From CAIYRG01 sp964446945 (GTDB taxonomy: Bacteria; Pseudomonadota; Alphaproteobacteria; Micropepsales; Micropepsaceae): a stretch of 64,000 bases of DNA. The notes beneath the pieces are model-generated. The model ran no database searches. It had not been told where the DNA came from and saw nothing but the letters and a program-made list of their open reading frames with translations. Both the position numbers and the translations under genes were made by a program. The stretch lies in NCBI GenBank assembly GCA_964446945.1, contig CAYUQO010000009.1, positions 110,898 to 174,897 on the forward strand. Reading direction: 5' to 3'. Below, piece by piece: positions 52,128-61,180 of this stretch (within the stretch, counting starts at the first letter, position 1; the number at the start of each line of letters is the position of its first letter).

Positions 52128-52879
52128 AGAAACTGTTCCGCGAGGATACGTTCTTCGAGGCTGCGGTCCGCATCAAACAACATGGTCATGGACGTGCTGC
52201 GGTCCTCGGCGATTTCCACTTGGGTCACGTCGCGCACCTCGAAACTATCCGCTGTCGCGCTGACCGGCCGCTTGGCGGGCTCAAGAATATCGATACTGAT
52301 TTTTGCACGGTGCGGCAGCAGCGCACCGCGCCAGCGCCGCGGCCGGAACGCGCTGAGCGGCGTCATCGCCAGCAGCGCGGATTCAATCGGCAGGATCGGG
52401 CCGTGCGCTGAGAGATTATAGGCAGTGCTTCCAGCCGGCGTAGAAGTCAGAATGCCGTCGCAAATTAGTTCGTTCAGCCGCACCTTGCCGTCGACACGTA
52501 TGCGCAGCTTCGCGGTTTGCCGCGTCTGGCGCAGCAGGGACACGTCGTTGAAGGCCAGGGCTTCAGTCTGTTCGCCATGCGATACAGCGCGCATCAGCAG
52601 CGGATGAATGCGTGCCGGAGTGGCGGCTTCCAACCGCTCCGGCAAGCCATCCTCGCGATACTCGTTCATCAGAAAGCCGATCGAACCGAAATTCATGCCG
52701 TAAATCGGCACGTCGCGGCCGAGGAAATGATGCAGCGTCTGGAGCATGAAGCCATCGCCGCCGAGCGCCACAATCACGGATGCATCCTCGCCCGCATCGC
52801 CGTAGCGCGCGCGCAGCTTTTCCAATGCGGCCACCGCTTCGGACGATTCGGATGCAGTAAAATGAATCTTCTGCGGCAA
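52121..52879 (-). CDS. nadK: NAD kinase
   Basis: A 252-residue NAD kinase that makes NADP. The signature GGDGFMLQTLHHFLG (about residue 41) and the NE/D motif region MNFGSIGFLMNEYRED are present, with CDGILTSTPAGSTAYNLSAHGPIL farther on, the NAD-binding loop. It starts seven bases after moaA, so moaA-nadK forms one unit, a pairing seen in other Alphaproteobacteria without a clear functional reason. Confidence 0.95.
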   Translation of the reverse strand: MPQKIHFTASESSEAVAALEKLRARYGDAGEDASVIVALGGDGFMLQTLHHFLGRDVPIYGMNFGSIGFLMNEYREDGLPERLEAATPARIHPLLMRAVSHGEQTEALAFNDVSLLRQTRQTAKLRIRVDGKVRLNELICDGILTSTPAGSTAYNLSAHGPILPIESALLAMTPLSAFRPRRWRGALLPHRAKISIDILEPAKRPVSATADSFEVRDVTQVEIAEDRSTSMTMLFDADRSLEERILAEQFLY

Positions 52880-52886
52880 AGTCCGT

Positions 52887-53876
52887 TCAGCCGCCGGTCA
52901 TCGACATCTGCCGCCCCACGGCAGGGCGATTGTGTCGCCGGTCAATGATGAAGTCATGGCCCTTGGGCTTGCGTGAAATGGCTTCGTCGATTGCAGCCTC
53001 AAGCACCGCATCGTCGCTGGAAGCCCTGAGGACGGCGCGCAGATCCGCCGAATCTTCCTGCCCGAGACACATGTACAGCATTCCGGTGCAGGTGAGCCGG
53101 ACGCGATTGCAGCTTTCGCAGAAGTTATGGCTCAGCGGCGTGATGAAACCGAGCCGGCCGTTGGTCTCCTGCACCCGCACATACCGCGCGGGTCCACCCG
53201 TCCGCTCGAGCGTCGGATCAAGCGTGAATTGCTTCGCAAGTTCGGCTTTGACCAGCGACAGCGGCAGATATTGTTCGGTCCGATCGGCATCGATATCGCC
53301 CATCGGCATGGTCTCGATCAGGGTGATGTCCATCGCGCGCGCATGCGCCCAGCGGATGAGATCGGGGATTTCCTGGTCGTTCACCCCGCGAAGCGCGACG
53401 ACATTGATTTTGATCTTGAGGCCGGCTTCCTGCGCCGCCTCGATCCCGGCCAGCACCTTGGGCAGATCGCCCCAGCGCGTGATCTCGCGGAATTTGACGG
53501 GGTCGAGTGTGTCGACCGAGACATTCACCCGCCGGACGCCGCAATCTGCGAGCTCTCCGGCAAATCGCCCGAGCTGGCTGCCATTGGTGGTCAGCGTCAA
53601 CTCTTCGAGTTCACCCATTTTGACCCGGCTGCCGAGCGAGCGGATCAGCTTCATGACGTCGCGGCGGACCAAGGGCTCGCCGCCGGTCAGGCGCAGTTTG
53701 CGTACGCCTTTGCGGATAAAGGCGCCGCATAGCCGGTCGAGTTCCTCCAGCGACAACACGTCGGCCTTGGGAAGGAAGGTCATGTGTTCGGGCATGCAAT
53801 AGACGCAGCGGAAATCGCAGCGGTCCGTCACCGAAACCCGCAAATAGCTGATATGGCGGCCAAATGGGTCGATCAT
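52887..53876 (-). CDS. moaA: GTP 3',8-cyclase MoaA
   Basis: A 329-residue radical-SAM enzyme that performs the first step of molybdopterin synthesis on GTP. The SAM cluster is CDFRCVYCMP (CX3CX2C) near residue 18 and the GTP-side cluster is CESCNRVRLTCTG near residue 258, with LRLTGGEPLVR and INVVALRGVNDQEIPDLI between. It is divergent from the molybdenum-hydroxylase-like gene at 53992, which would need this cofactor. The C-terminal GG tail is present. Confidence 0.95.
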   Translation of the reverse strand: MIDPFGRHISYLRVSVTDRCDFRCVYCMPEHMTFLPKADVLSLEELDRLCGAFIRKGVRKLRLTGGEPLVRRDVMKLIRSLGSRVKMGELEELTLTTNGSQLGRFAGELADCGVRRVNVSVDTLDPVKFREITRWGDLPKVLAGIEAAQEAGLKIKINVVALRGVNDQEIPDLIRWAHARAMDITLIETMPMGDIDADRTEQYLPLSLVKAELAKQFTLDPTLERTGGPARYVRVQETNGRLGFITPLSHNFCESCNRVRLTCTGMLYMCLGQEDSADLRAVLRASSDDAVLEAAIDEAISRKPKGHDFIIDRRHNRPAVGRQMSMTGG

Positions 53877-53991
53877 GGGGTGTATTTAGCAGCCGCGGCG
53901 GCCAAATTCCAATCCATCCGGTCCAGTTCAGGCTGATGTTAACACAGGCTTGCGCCGATTAGGCCCGGAACCGTAAACGAAGCACGGCAAC

Positions 53992-56319
53992 ATGGGCGCG
54001 ACAGTGATGAAATACGGCGTAGGCCAACCGGTTAGGCGCAAGGAAGACACAAGGCTGGTCACCGGCCGCGGCCAATATCTTGACGACCTGCATTTCGAAG
54101 GCCTGGCGCATGTCTGCTTTGTGCGCAGTCCCCACGCCCACGCCTTGATCCGGGGAATCGATATCGCGACGGCCGAGGCCATGCCGGGCGTCATCGCGAT
54201 TCTCACCCCAAAAGACGTCGAGTGGACCGGGTATTTGCCGGTGCGCGTGCCATTCAAGAGCCGCGACGGGTCGGACCTGCGTCAATCGCCCAAGCGCCTG
54301 CTGCCGGATGACAAGGTGCGGTTTGCCGGCGAGGCGGTCGCCATGGTGGTGGCCGAAACCGCGGCACAGGCGAAGGACGCGGCCGACGCTGTGATGGTCG
54401 ATTACGACCCCTTGGAAGCCGAGGTCTTTCCCGAAACCGCTTCGGCGGCGCCGCCGGTCTGGGATCATGCGCCGGGTAATCTCGCGTTCGACTGGGCCGA
54501 TGGCAATGAAGCCGGTTGCAACGAAGCTTTCGCGCGCGCCGCATGCAAGGTGAAAATCGATGTGGTGCAAAATCGCATCGTGCCGGCGCCGATGGAGCCG
54601 CGGGGCGGCGTCGGGACCTATGACGCCAACGAAGATTTGCTCACGCTTTACACGCCGACGCAGGGATCGGCCGGCGTGCGGGACAAAGTTGCCCATGTCC
54701 TGAACCTGCCCGCGGACAAACTTCGCTTGATCACGCCTGATGTCGGGGGCGGCTTCGGGATGAAAAATTCGCTCGTGGTCGAGCTCGCATTGATCCTGAT
54801 TGGGGCCAAACGCCACCGGCGTCCGGTTCGCTGGTCCGGCGAACGCCTCGAATCATTTCTCGCCGACGGCCACGGCCGCGATGTGCAAATGACCGGCGAA
54901 ATGGCGCTCGACAAAGATGGCCACATCCTCGCGATGCGGCTCAACAGTTCCGCCAATCTCGGCGCCTACATGACCCATGTCGGGCCACTGATTCCGGCAT
55001 TGGGTTTGCGCGTCATGGGTGGCGTCTATCGCGTGCCGGCCGTGCATGTGCGGGTGCGGGGATATTTCACCAACACAACGACGGTGACGTCCTATCGCGG
55101 AGCCGGACGTCCGGAGGCGATCTACATCACCGAACGGCTGATGGATCAGGCGGCAACGGCGCTGAATCTCGACCGGCTGGAAATCAGGCGGAGGAATCTC
55201 GTCACCCCAACCGAATTGCCCTACCGCAACTGGCGGGGGCTTTCGATCGATTCGGGTGACTTCGCCGGCAATCTCGACCTCGCCGCGCGAACGGCGGAAT
55301 GGGAGACGTTCGACCGGCGCCGTCGCGAATCGGAATCGCACGGAAAAAAGCGGGGCAGGGGAGTCAGCTATTATTTCGAAGCCTCGGGCGGCCCTGCGGT
55401 CAGCGAACCCGTCGTGATGCGTTTTGCCCGCGACGGCAAGGTTGAGCTCGTGGTCGCGACGCAAACCAATGGCCAGGGTCATGACACGGTTTTTGCCCAG
55501 CTCGTACACGAGCAGCTCGGCGTGCCGTTCGATTCGGTCGTGGTGAGGCAGGGCGACACCATCGATGGCTTGTCCGGAGGCGGCACAGTCGGTTCGCGCT
55601 CGCTGCAAACCGCCGGCAGTGCTCTAACGCGCGCGATGGATCGCGTGATCGAGAAGGGCAAAGCCGCGGCGCGTCAGGTGCTTCAGGCCGGAACTGCCGA
55701 GGTGAATTTCACACGCGACGAACAGGGCGGCCGCTTCGAGGTCAGCGGGACGAAACGGAGCATCTCGCTTCCCGAGCTGGTCTCAGTCTTGCGGGAGGAT
55801 CGCCTGCCGGGATTTGAAACGGGACTTGATGAATCAGCGAGCTTTGACTCCCCGCCGACTTTTCCCAATGGCTGCCATATCTGCGAAGTCGAGGTGGATC
55901 CGGACACCGGCACAGTCGAAATCTGCCGGTACGTCGTCATCGATGATGTGGGGCGCGTGATCAATCCGCTGATCGTGGACGGACAAATCCACGGCGGCAT
56001 CGCCCAGGGACTCGGCCAGGCATTGATGGAGGATTGCCGTTACGATCCCGAATCCGGTCAGTTGTCGACGGCGAGCTTTGCGGACTATGTGCTGCCGCGT
56101 GCGGATCAGATGCCGGCGCTCGACATTCGTTACAATGAGGTGCTGTGCAAGACCAATCCGTTGGGAGTCAAAGGTGCGGGCGAGGCGGGGACCATCGGCT
56201 GTCTTCCGGCGATCATCGGCGCCATTTCGGACGCGGTGGGCGTCGCGCATATCGATATGCCCGCGACACCGCAAAAAATCTGGCGCGTCCTGCATGAGAA
56301 GCGAGAAGCGAGAAACTAG
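53992..56319 (+). CDS. Xanthine dehydrogenase-family molybdopterin-binding subunit (CoxL-like)
   Basis: A 775-residue large subunit of the molybdenum hydroxylase family, which oxidises carbon centres using a Mo-cytosine dinucleotide cofactor. The start YGVGQPVRRKEDTRLVTGRGQYLDDL and the final active-site segment GVKGAGEAGTIG (catalytic Glu) are typical. The active-site loop reads SYRGAGR, close to the AYRGAGR of so-called form II enzymes and unlike AYXCSFR of true CO dehydrogenase, so CO oxidation is unlikely. No FAD (CoxM) or iron-sulphur (CoxS) subunit adjoins it. An ATG five codons downstream could also be the start. Confidence 0.85.
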   Translation: MGATVMKYGVGQPVRRKEDTRLVTGRGQYLDDLHFEGLAHVCFVRSPHAHALIRGIDIATAEAMPGVIAILTPKDVEWTGYLPVRVPFKSRDGSDLRQSPKRLLPDDKVRFAGEAVAMVVAETAAQAKDAADAVMVDYDPLEAEVFPETASAAPPVWDHAPGNLAFDWADGNEAGCNEAFARAACKVKIDVVQNRIVPAPMEPRGGVGTYDANEDLLTLYTPTQGSAGVRDKVAHVLNLPADKLRLITPDVGGGFGMKNSLVVELALILIGAKRHRRPVRWSGERLESFLADGHGRDVQMTGEMALDKDGHILAMRLNSSANLGAYMTHVGPLIPALGLRVMGGVYRVPAVHVRVRGYFTNTTTVTSYRGAGRPEAIYITERLMDQAATALNLDRLEIRRRNLVTPTELPYRNWRGLSIDSGDFAGNLDLAARTAEWETFDRRRRESESHGKKRGRGVSYYFEASGGPAVSEPVVMRFARDGKVELVVATQTNGQGHDTVFAQLVHEQLGVPFDSVVVRQGDTIDGLSGGGTVGSRSLQTAGSALTRAMDRVIEKGKAAARQVLQAGTAEVNFTRDEQGGRFEVSGTKRSISLPELVSVLREDRLPGFETGLDESASFDSPPTFPNGCHICEVEVDPDTGTVEICRYVVIDDVGRVINPLIVDGQIHGGIAQGLGQALMEDCRYDPESGQLSTASFADYVLPRADQMPALDIRYNEVLCKTNPLGVKGAGEAGTIGCLPAIIGAISDAVGVAHIDMPATPQKIWRVLHEKREARN

Positions 56320-56356
56320 AAGCGAGAGAAATTCTCCTCCTCGCTCCTCGCTCTTC
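56296..56356. repeat. Degenerate 7-bp tandem repeats facing a complementary pyrimidine tract
   Basis: Five 7-base units in register (GAGAAGC, GAGAAGC, GAGAAAC, TAGAAGC, GAGAGAA, 56296-56330) form the end of the CoxL-like gene and what follows. A pyrimidine tract rich in CTCGCT and CTCCT (56332-56356) can pair with them. It lies between two convergent genes and could fold as a bidirectional terminator. Confidence 0.6.
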
Positions 56357-56945
56357 AATATTTATAGTCAAAGCCGACGGTGAATCCGTGCGAGCTGATG
56401 TTCACCTTCGTCGGAATGCCGGCGACGAAGAATCCCGGCTTGCTGCCATTCGTCCATCGGTATTCAACCGAGCCAAAGAGCTTTTCGGAAAATCCGATCT
56501 GCACGCCGCCGTGCAACTGATAGGCTTTCTGCCAATCCGTCTGGGTCTGTCCCAGGACCCGCGAATTGGCATCGACGAATCCGAATCCTCCGCCCACGAA
56601 CGGTTTCAAATGCCATGAGCCGTTGTTGATCTCGTACAAACCATTGAGCATAACGCTGGTGGCGGCAGTATTGCCGCCGGTCGGAAGATTGCCGATCGAA
56701 TGCTGATCGGGCGAGGCAATCGCAGAACCTTCAAGTTGCGTACTGAATTTGCCGAGTTTCAGATCAACAGTGCCGCCTGCCAGGTCGGATGAATTGGTGT
56801 GTGACAGGGCCGGCTGGCCGATGGCGCCAACCGGCGGCAAGAGGACCGCATCGTTGCCCGGGGAGTAGTTGAGGAGGGAAGTTTCAGCGGCTGCGCCGCT
56901 GATCATGATCACGAAACATACCGGTGAGAGCAGCAGGACTCGCAC
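56355..56945 (-). CDS. Outer-membrane beta-barrel protein
   Basis: A 196-residue protein with a signal peptide (MRVLLLSPVCFVIMISGAAAE) and alternating hydrophobic strands: ATSVMLNGLYEINNGSWHLKPFVGGGFGFVDANS, then AYQLHGGVQIGFSEKLFGSVEYRW and a last strand GFTVGFDYKY ending in an aromatic residue, as needed by the BAM machinery. The pattern fits the small OmpA-like/porin-like barrels of Alphaproteobacteria. Its cargo or binding partner is unknown. It is convergent with the CoxL-like gene. Confidence 0.8.
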   Translation of the reverse strand: MRVLLLSPVCFVIMISGAAAETSLLNYSPGNDAVLLPPVGAIGQPALSHTNSSDLAGGTVDLKLGKFSTQLEGSAIASPDQHSIGNLPTGGNTAATSVMLNGLYEINNGSWHLKPFVGGGFGFVDANSRVLGQTQTDWQKAYQLHGGVQIGFSEKLFGSVEYRWTNGSKPGFFVAGIPTKVNISSHGFTVGFDYKY

Positions 56946-57121
56946 TTTGTTTCCCGGTCGTCACAACATTTTGTGTCGGAAGGAAAACGCGCAAGTTCCT
57001 CAATGGTTTGCGGCAAATCTTTTGTCACGCAGCGCGAACCCGCAAACCGGGACCGCGTTGGGCGCCGAAGGTATCCGCCTGCCCCACCGGTCCGATTATT
57101 CGCACGCGTACGGAGGAATTC

Positions 57122-58699
57122 TTACTCTGCTGCGGAGGAGGATTGGGCCGGTTGCGCCGCCAACCGGGCGACGCCCGAATAATCGGTTTTGCCGCTGCCC
57201 AGGACAGGGATTTCGTCGACGACCATAACGCGCTTTGGCACCGCCAGTTCCGGTACGCCGTGGTTTCGGACCCAAACCAGAAGTTCGCTGCGGTCTGCCC
57301 TCGGATTGGTCGTGACCAAGACGATGTTCTCCGCCCGGCGCTCGTCGCGAACGGCAATCGCGGCGTGGCAATAATCCGGCCAAAGCGCAGATGCGCAGTT
57401 TTCCACCACGGTCAGCGATACGGTTTCGCCGCCGATTTTCGCAAATCGCCGAAGCCTGCCGCGGATCGCCAGATAACCGTCCTCGTCCACCGAAACGATG
57501 TCGCCAGTATCGTGCCAGCCGCCGTCGGGCGGATGAATCGTGCCGGGTTTGTCTGTGTTCAGGTAACCCAGCATCACGTTGGGTCCGCGCACCAGCAACC
57601 GCCCGCCGTCTCGAATGCCGTCGACCGGCTCGATACGGGTTTCGAGACCCTGCATGAAATGTCCGACAGTGCCTGGACGATTGGCGTCGGGCTGGTTGGC
57701 CGAGATCACGGGAGAGGCTTCGGTGACGCCATAGCCTTCCAGCAGCTCGACCGGGCATTTGTGCCGGGCAAGCTGGCGCGTTTCGTCCCGCAGTCTCTCG
57801 GCGCCGCAAACGGCCAGACGCAGGCTGGCAAGGTCATCCTCAGCCGCAGCCCGGATATATTGCGAAACAAAGGTGTCGGTGGCGAGCAGGATAGTCGCGC
57901 CATATTCGCGAATCCGGCGCACAATTTCATGCGGCTGCCGCGGGGTCGGATGCATCACCGCCTTCACCCCGAGGAAAATCGGCATGAACGTTCCCACGGT
58001 CAGGCCGAAGCAGTGGAACACCGGCAGGGGATTGAACAGCACGTCATGCTGGAAAATTTCCAGATGCGAGTTCACCTGCTCGACATTGGCGAGAATATTG
58101 GCGTGCGACAGAACCACGCCTTTGGGTTCACCCTCGGTGCCGGATGTGAAAAGGATGGCTGCGGGCCGATCCGGCCGCTGGCGCGCTGCGACAGCACTGG
58201 GCGCAAATTTTCCGATCACGGCTGCGGCTTTGGCGCCCAATGGCAGCTGGTTGCGGACATCTTCGAGATAGATCAGCTTGCATTCGCGTCCGAGTTCGGC
58301 GGCGAGGGCATCGAATTTCCCCAGTTCGATAAACCGGTGCGCCGTCACAACCCGTTTGATATTGGCCATTTGCAGGGCGGTGCGGAGACTCTGCAGGCCG
58401 GCGGTGAAGTTTAGCATGGCGGGCACGCGGCCATAGGCCGAGATTGCGAACACGGCGATCGCGGCCGCTGCGCCCGTCGGCAGCATCACACCAACCGATT
58501 CTCCCTGCCGCGTCCCCTGTTTCAGCGCATAGCCCAAAGCCAGGGTTGCCCGAATGAGGTCGTGATAGGTGAGGACGCGTCCATCGGCATCGACCAGGAT
58601 TTCCCGCCCGATGCCGAATTTGCCGGCGGCATCCAGCAGCGCCCGGAACAGGCTCCGCCGGGCGCGGGAGAAATCAGCTTTGGCAACCGGCTGCGCCAC
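57122..58699 (-). CDS. AMP-dependent acyl-CoA/acyl-ACP synthetase
   Basis: A 525-residue member of the ANL superfamily that activates a carboxylic acid as acyl-AMP. Motifs: ILFTSGTEGEPKGVVLSH (P-loop, A3), GYGVTEASPVIS (A5), WHDTGDIVSVDEDGYLAIRGRLRRFAKIGGETVS (A7-A8) and GSGKTDYSGV near the C-terminus with the catalytic Lys. These fit the fatty acyl group; similarity to the synthetase half of the Aas acyl-ACP synthetase is plausible. The start is unsure: GTG at 58699 follows AGGGA, while the frame runs to 58801 across the lipA start. Confidence 0.82.
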   Translation of the reverse strand: MAQPVAKADFSRARRSLFRALLDAAGKFGIGREILVDADGRVLTYHDLIRATLALGYALKQGTRQGESVGVMLPTGAAAAIAVFAISAYGRVPAMLNFTAGLQSLRTALQMANIKRVVTAHRFIELGKFDALAAELGRECKLIYLEDVRNQLPLGAKAAAVIGKFAPSAVAARQRPDRPAAILFTSGTEGEPKGVVLSHANILANVEQVNSHLEIFQHDVLFNPLPVFHCFGLTVGTFMPIFLGVKAVMHPTPRQPHEIVRRIREYGATILLATDTFVSQYIRAAAEDDLASLRLAVCGAERLRDETRQLARHKCPVELLEGYGVTEASPVISANQPDANRPGTVGHFMQGLETRIEPVDGIRDGGRLLVRGPNVMLGYLNTDKPGTIHPPDGGWHDTGDIVSVDEDGYLAIRGRLRRFAKIGGETVSLTVVENCASALWPDYCHAAIAVRDERRAENIVLVTTNPRADRSELLVWVRNHGVPELAVPKRVMVVDEIPVLGSGKTDYSGVARLAAQPAQSSSAAE

Positions 58700-58757
58700 T
58701 GCTAGTCCCTGCTTCTTTGCGGCATGTATTATGCCCGAAAGCCCGGCCACGATCACT

Positions 58758-58786
58758 TGGCCGGTGGTCTTCCGATGTTTACATAG
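58758..58786 (+). promoter_or_regulatory. Possible lipA promoter close to the start codon
   Basis: TTGGCC (58758-58763), 17 bases, and TACATA (58781-58786) end only eight bases before the lipA ATG. If real, lipA would be made from a leaderless or near-leaderless message; no ribosome binding site is visible before its ATG. Confidence 0.35.
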
Positions 58787-58794
58787 ATTCGCAC

Positions 58795-59748
58795 ATGGCA
58801 ACGATCATCGATCAACCCCGGGGCCTGCGTCCCCGCCATCCCGAAAAATCGCACCGGCCGGACAATATCCCGCCGCGAAAACCGGACTGGATCCGGGTCA
58901 AGGCGCCGTCAGGCCACGGCTTTATGCGCACCCGCTCCACCGTGCGAGAGCACGGTTTGCATACGGTTTGCGAAGAAGCGGGATGCCCGAATATCGGCGA
59001 ATGCTGGGAACAGGCGCATGCCACCATGATGATCATGGGGGAGACCTGCACCCGCGCCTGCGGCTTCTGCAATGTGCGGACCGGGTTGCCAAGGCCGCTT
59101 GATCCTGATGAACCCGAAAGTGTCGCTCGCGCGGTGCAGAAGCTCGGGCTTAAGCATGTAGTCATCACCTCGGTCGATCGCGACGATCTCGAGGATGGCG
59201 GCGCGCGCCATTTTGCCGTGACCGTTGATCGTTTGCGTGCTCTGGCGCCCGAAACAACGGTCGAGATCCTGACTCCGGATTTTCTGCGCAAGCCCGGCGC
59301 GGTGGAAACTGTGATGGAGTCGCCGCCCGACGTATTCAATCACAATCTCGAAACCGTACCGCGTCTCTATCTCGGGATTCGCCCCGGTGCCCGTTATTAC
59401 GCATCACTCAAACTTCTCGACCGGGTGAAGGACATCGATCCCGATGCGTTCACGAAATCAGGTTTGATGATCGGGCTCGGCGAAAGCCGTGAGGAAGTGA
59501 TGCAGGTGATGGACGATCTGCGCACAGCGCGCGTGGATTTTCTCACCGTCGGCCAGTATCTGCAGCCGAGCCGCAAACACGCCGCGGTGGAACGCTTTGT
59601 GCCGCCGGACGAGTTCGCAGCTCTTGAGGCCACTGCGCGCGCCAAGGGTTTCCTGATGGTATCGGCGAGCCCTCTGACGCGTTCCTCCTATCATGCAGGG
59701 GAAGACTTTGCCCGTCTCAGGGCTGCCCGCCGCGCAGCCACGATGTGA
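58795..59748 (+). CDS. lipA: Lipoyl synthase
   Basis: A 317-residue radical-SAM enzyme that inserts two sulphur atoms into octanoyl-protein to make lipoate. The auxiliary cluster is CEEAGCPNIGEC (about residues 57-68) and the SAM cluster is CTRACGFCNV (about 83-92), with the sacrificial sulphur-donor cluster expected. DVFNHNLETVPRLY, LKTGLMIGLGE-like SGLMIGLGESREEVMQVM and the C-terminal SPLTRSSYHA, whose Ser ligates the auxiliary cluster, complete the match. I use the ATG at 58795. Confidence 0.96.
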   Translation: MATIIDQPRGLRPRHPEKSHRPDNIPPRKPDWIRVKAPSGHGFMRTRSTVREHGLHTVCEEAGCPNIGECWEQAHATMMIMGETCTRACGFCNVRTGLPRPLDPDEPESVARAVQKLGLKHVVITSVDRDDLEDGGARHFAVTVDRLRALAPETTVEILTPDFLRKPGAVETVMESPPDVFNHNLETVPRLYLGIRPGARYYASLKLLDRVKDIDPDAFTKSGLMIGLGESREEVMQVMDDLRTARVDFLTVGQYLQPSRKHAAVERFVPPDEFAALEATARAKGFLMVSASPLTRSSYHAGEDFARLRAARRAATM

Positions 59749-59755
59749 CCGGACG

Positions 59756-60229
59756 ATGCCGCTGCATCGCGAAACGCGAATTGTTCCTTACACGGCAGAA
59801 CAAATGTATGCGGTCGTCGCGGCGATCGACCGCTATCCGGAGTTCCTGCCCTGGTGTTCCGCAATCCGGATTACCGGACGCGAGACACAGGGCGACCTGG
59901 AATTCGTCACCGCCCGAATGGATGTTTCTTATCTGGCCTTCCGTGAAAGCTATGTCAGCCGGGTCAGGCTCGATTATCCCGCGCTGATGATCGAAGCCAC
60001 CCATCTCGAAGGACCGTTCAAAAAGCTCGACACCCGCTGGCGTTTTACACCGCTGAAGAAGCACGGCTCGGAAGTGCATTTCCTGATCGATTTCAGCTTC
60101 AGAAATCCGGTGTTTCAGGCGGTCGCCGGGGCGGGTTTTGGTCTTGTCGCCGCCCGGATGCAGCAGGCCTTCATCACGCGCGCCGATTCGCTTTACGCGG
60201 AATCGCGGGTAGCTTCGAGCAGTAGCTGA
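59756..60229 (+). CDS. COQ10-type ubiquinone-binding START-domain protein
   Basis: A 157-residue SRPBCC-fold protein close to COQ10 and RatA. PYTAEQMYAVVAAIDRYPEFLPWCSAIRI, EFVTARMDVSYLAFRESYVSRV and FEGPFKKLD-like LEGPFKKLDTRWRF are the family signature. COQ10 homologues bind ubiquinone and are needed for its efficient use in respiration. The gene starts eight bases after lipA. Its last 37 bases overlap the end of the convergent cinA-like gene. Confidence 0.9.
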   Translation: MPLHRETRIVPYTAEQMYAVVAAIDRYPEFLPWCSAIRITGRETQGDLEFVTARMDVSYLAFRESYVSRVRLDYPALMIEATHLEGPFKKLDTRWRFTPLKKHGSEVHFLIDFSFRNPVFQAVAGAGFGLVAARMQQAFITRADSLYAESRVASSSS

Positions 60230-60693
60230 AGGCCGGCCGTAACCGTCCGCATCCGGATTTCATCGCGCGAGATTTCGCCGAAGCGGCACTCGATATGCCG
60301 CGTTTTGCGGGCTTTTCCCGCCACCGCCAGATAAACCAGGCCGACCGGTTTTTCGGCGCTGCCGCCACCGGGGCCGGCAATGCCCGTGCAGGATACGGCA
60401 ATGCCGGCGGCCGAATGCGTCAGTGCGCCTTCGGCCATTGCGCGCGCAACTTCCGCCGATACCGCGCCATGCTTTTCCAGCAGATCAGCCGGGACGCCCA
60501 GCATCTCCATCTTGGCCTGGTTGGCATACACAACAGCGCCGCGGTCGAACACGTCCGACGAGCCGGGAATTGCAGTCAGCGCGCCCGCGATCAATCCACC
60601 GGTGCAGCTTTCGGCTGTGGCGATGTGCAGACCCTTCGCACGGGCTTCGGCCAGCAACTTCGCGGCGAGATCGAGAACAGGTTCCGGGAACAT
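60193..60693 (-). CDS. CinA family nicotinamide-nucleotide amidohydrolase
   Basis: A 166-residue single-domain CinA C-terminal (PncC-type) protein, which deamidates nicotinamide mononucleotide in the NAD salvage cycle. ATAESCTGGLIAGALTAIPGSSDVFDRGAVVYANQAK, GAVSAEVARAMAEGA and AVSCTGIAGPGGGSAEKPVGLVYLAV are conserved; the ESCTGG serine is part of the active site. A GAGG ribosome binding site six bases before the ATG at 60693 decides the start over two earlier ATGs. It is the third gene of ispDF-pgpA-cinA. Confidence 0.92.
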   Translation of the reverse strand: MFPEPVLDLAAKLLAEARAKGLHIATAESCTGGLIAGALTAIPGSSDVFDRGAVVYANQAKMEMLGVPADLLEKHGAVSAEVARAMAEGALTHSAAGIAVSCTGIAGPGGGSAEKPVGLVYLAVAGKARKTRHIECRFGEISRDEIRMRTVTAGLQLLLEATRDSA

Positions 60694-60701
60694 CGTCATC
60701 C

Positions 60702-61172
60702 TCAGACCCATCCGGCGTAAATCGCGCCGAACACGACGAGCGCGGCATAAATCCCCGCCACCACGTCATCTGCGACAATGCCCGTGCCGCCCGGCAATCT
60801 TTGGTCCACCCACCATACCGGCCAGGGTTTCCAGATGTCGAACAGGCGGAAGGCGAGAAATGCGACGAAATAGGCTGGCCAATGTCTTCCATCCAGCGCT
60901 GCGGCCACGGGCACCAGTGCCAGCCATTGGCCGGCCACTTCGTCCAGAACGCAATCGCCCGGATCGAGGATTCGCCGCGCCCGCGCATAGGCGCCGCAAA
61001 CCGGAATGCCGATCAGGGTGATTGCGATCAATACCGGCAGCAAAACCTTCCAGCCGAGAAGTACCAGCGGAATTCCGAAAACGGTTGCCACGGCTGAAGT
61101 CACGGTTCCCGGCGCGTAGGTTACCTTGCCGAGACCGAAGCAGGTGGCCAGCCATTCCGCGGATCGATTCAT
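60702..61172 (-). CDS. pgpA: Phosphatidylglycerophosphatase A
   Basis: A 156-residue membrane phosphatase that converts phosphatidylglycerophosphate to phosphatidylglycerol. The N-terminal FGLGKVTYAPGTVTSAVAT and the metal-site DPGDCVLDEVAGQWLAL, FRLFDIWKPWPV and VADDVVAGIYAAL are the PgpA hallmarks, with about three membrane segments. It begins eight bases after ispDF on the same strand and ends eight bases before cinA. Confidence 0.94.
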   Translation of the reverse strand: MNRSAEWLATCFGLGKVTYAPGTVTSAVATVFGIPLVLLGWKVLLPVLIAITLIGIPVCGAYARARRILDPGDCVLDEVAGQWLALVPVAAALDGRHWPAYFVAFLAFRLFDIWKPWPVWWVDQRLPGGTGIVADDVVAGIYAALVVFGAIYAGWV

Positions 61173-61180
61173 CGCCCAAA

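Noticed and set aside
53992..56319. Aerobic carbon monoxide dehydrogenase
   Set aside because: The active-site loop is SYRGAGR, not the AYXCSFR of true CO dehydrogenase, and CoxM/CoxS are absent.
56924..58414. Plus-strand 496-residue frame antisense to the acyl-CoA synthetase
   Set aside because: It has no recognisable motif and biased composition, and lies opposite a gene with complete family motifs; it is a frame shadow of high-GC coding sequence.
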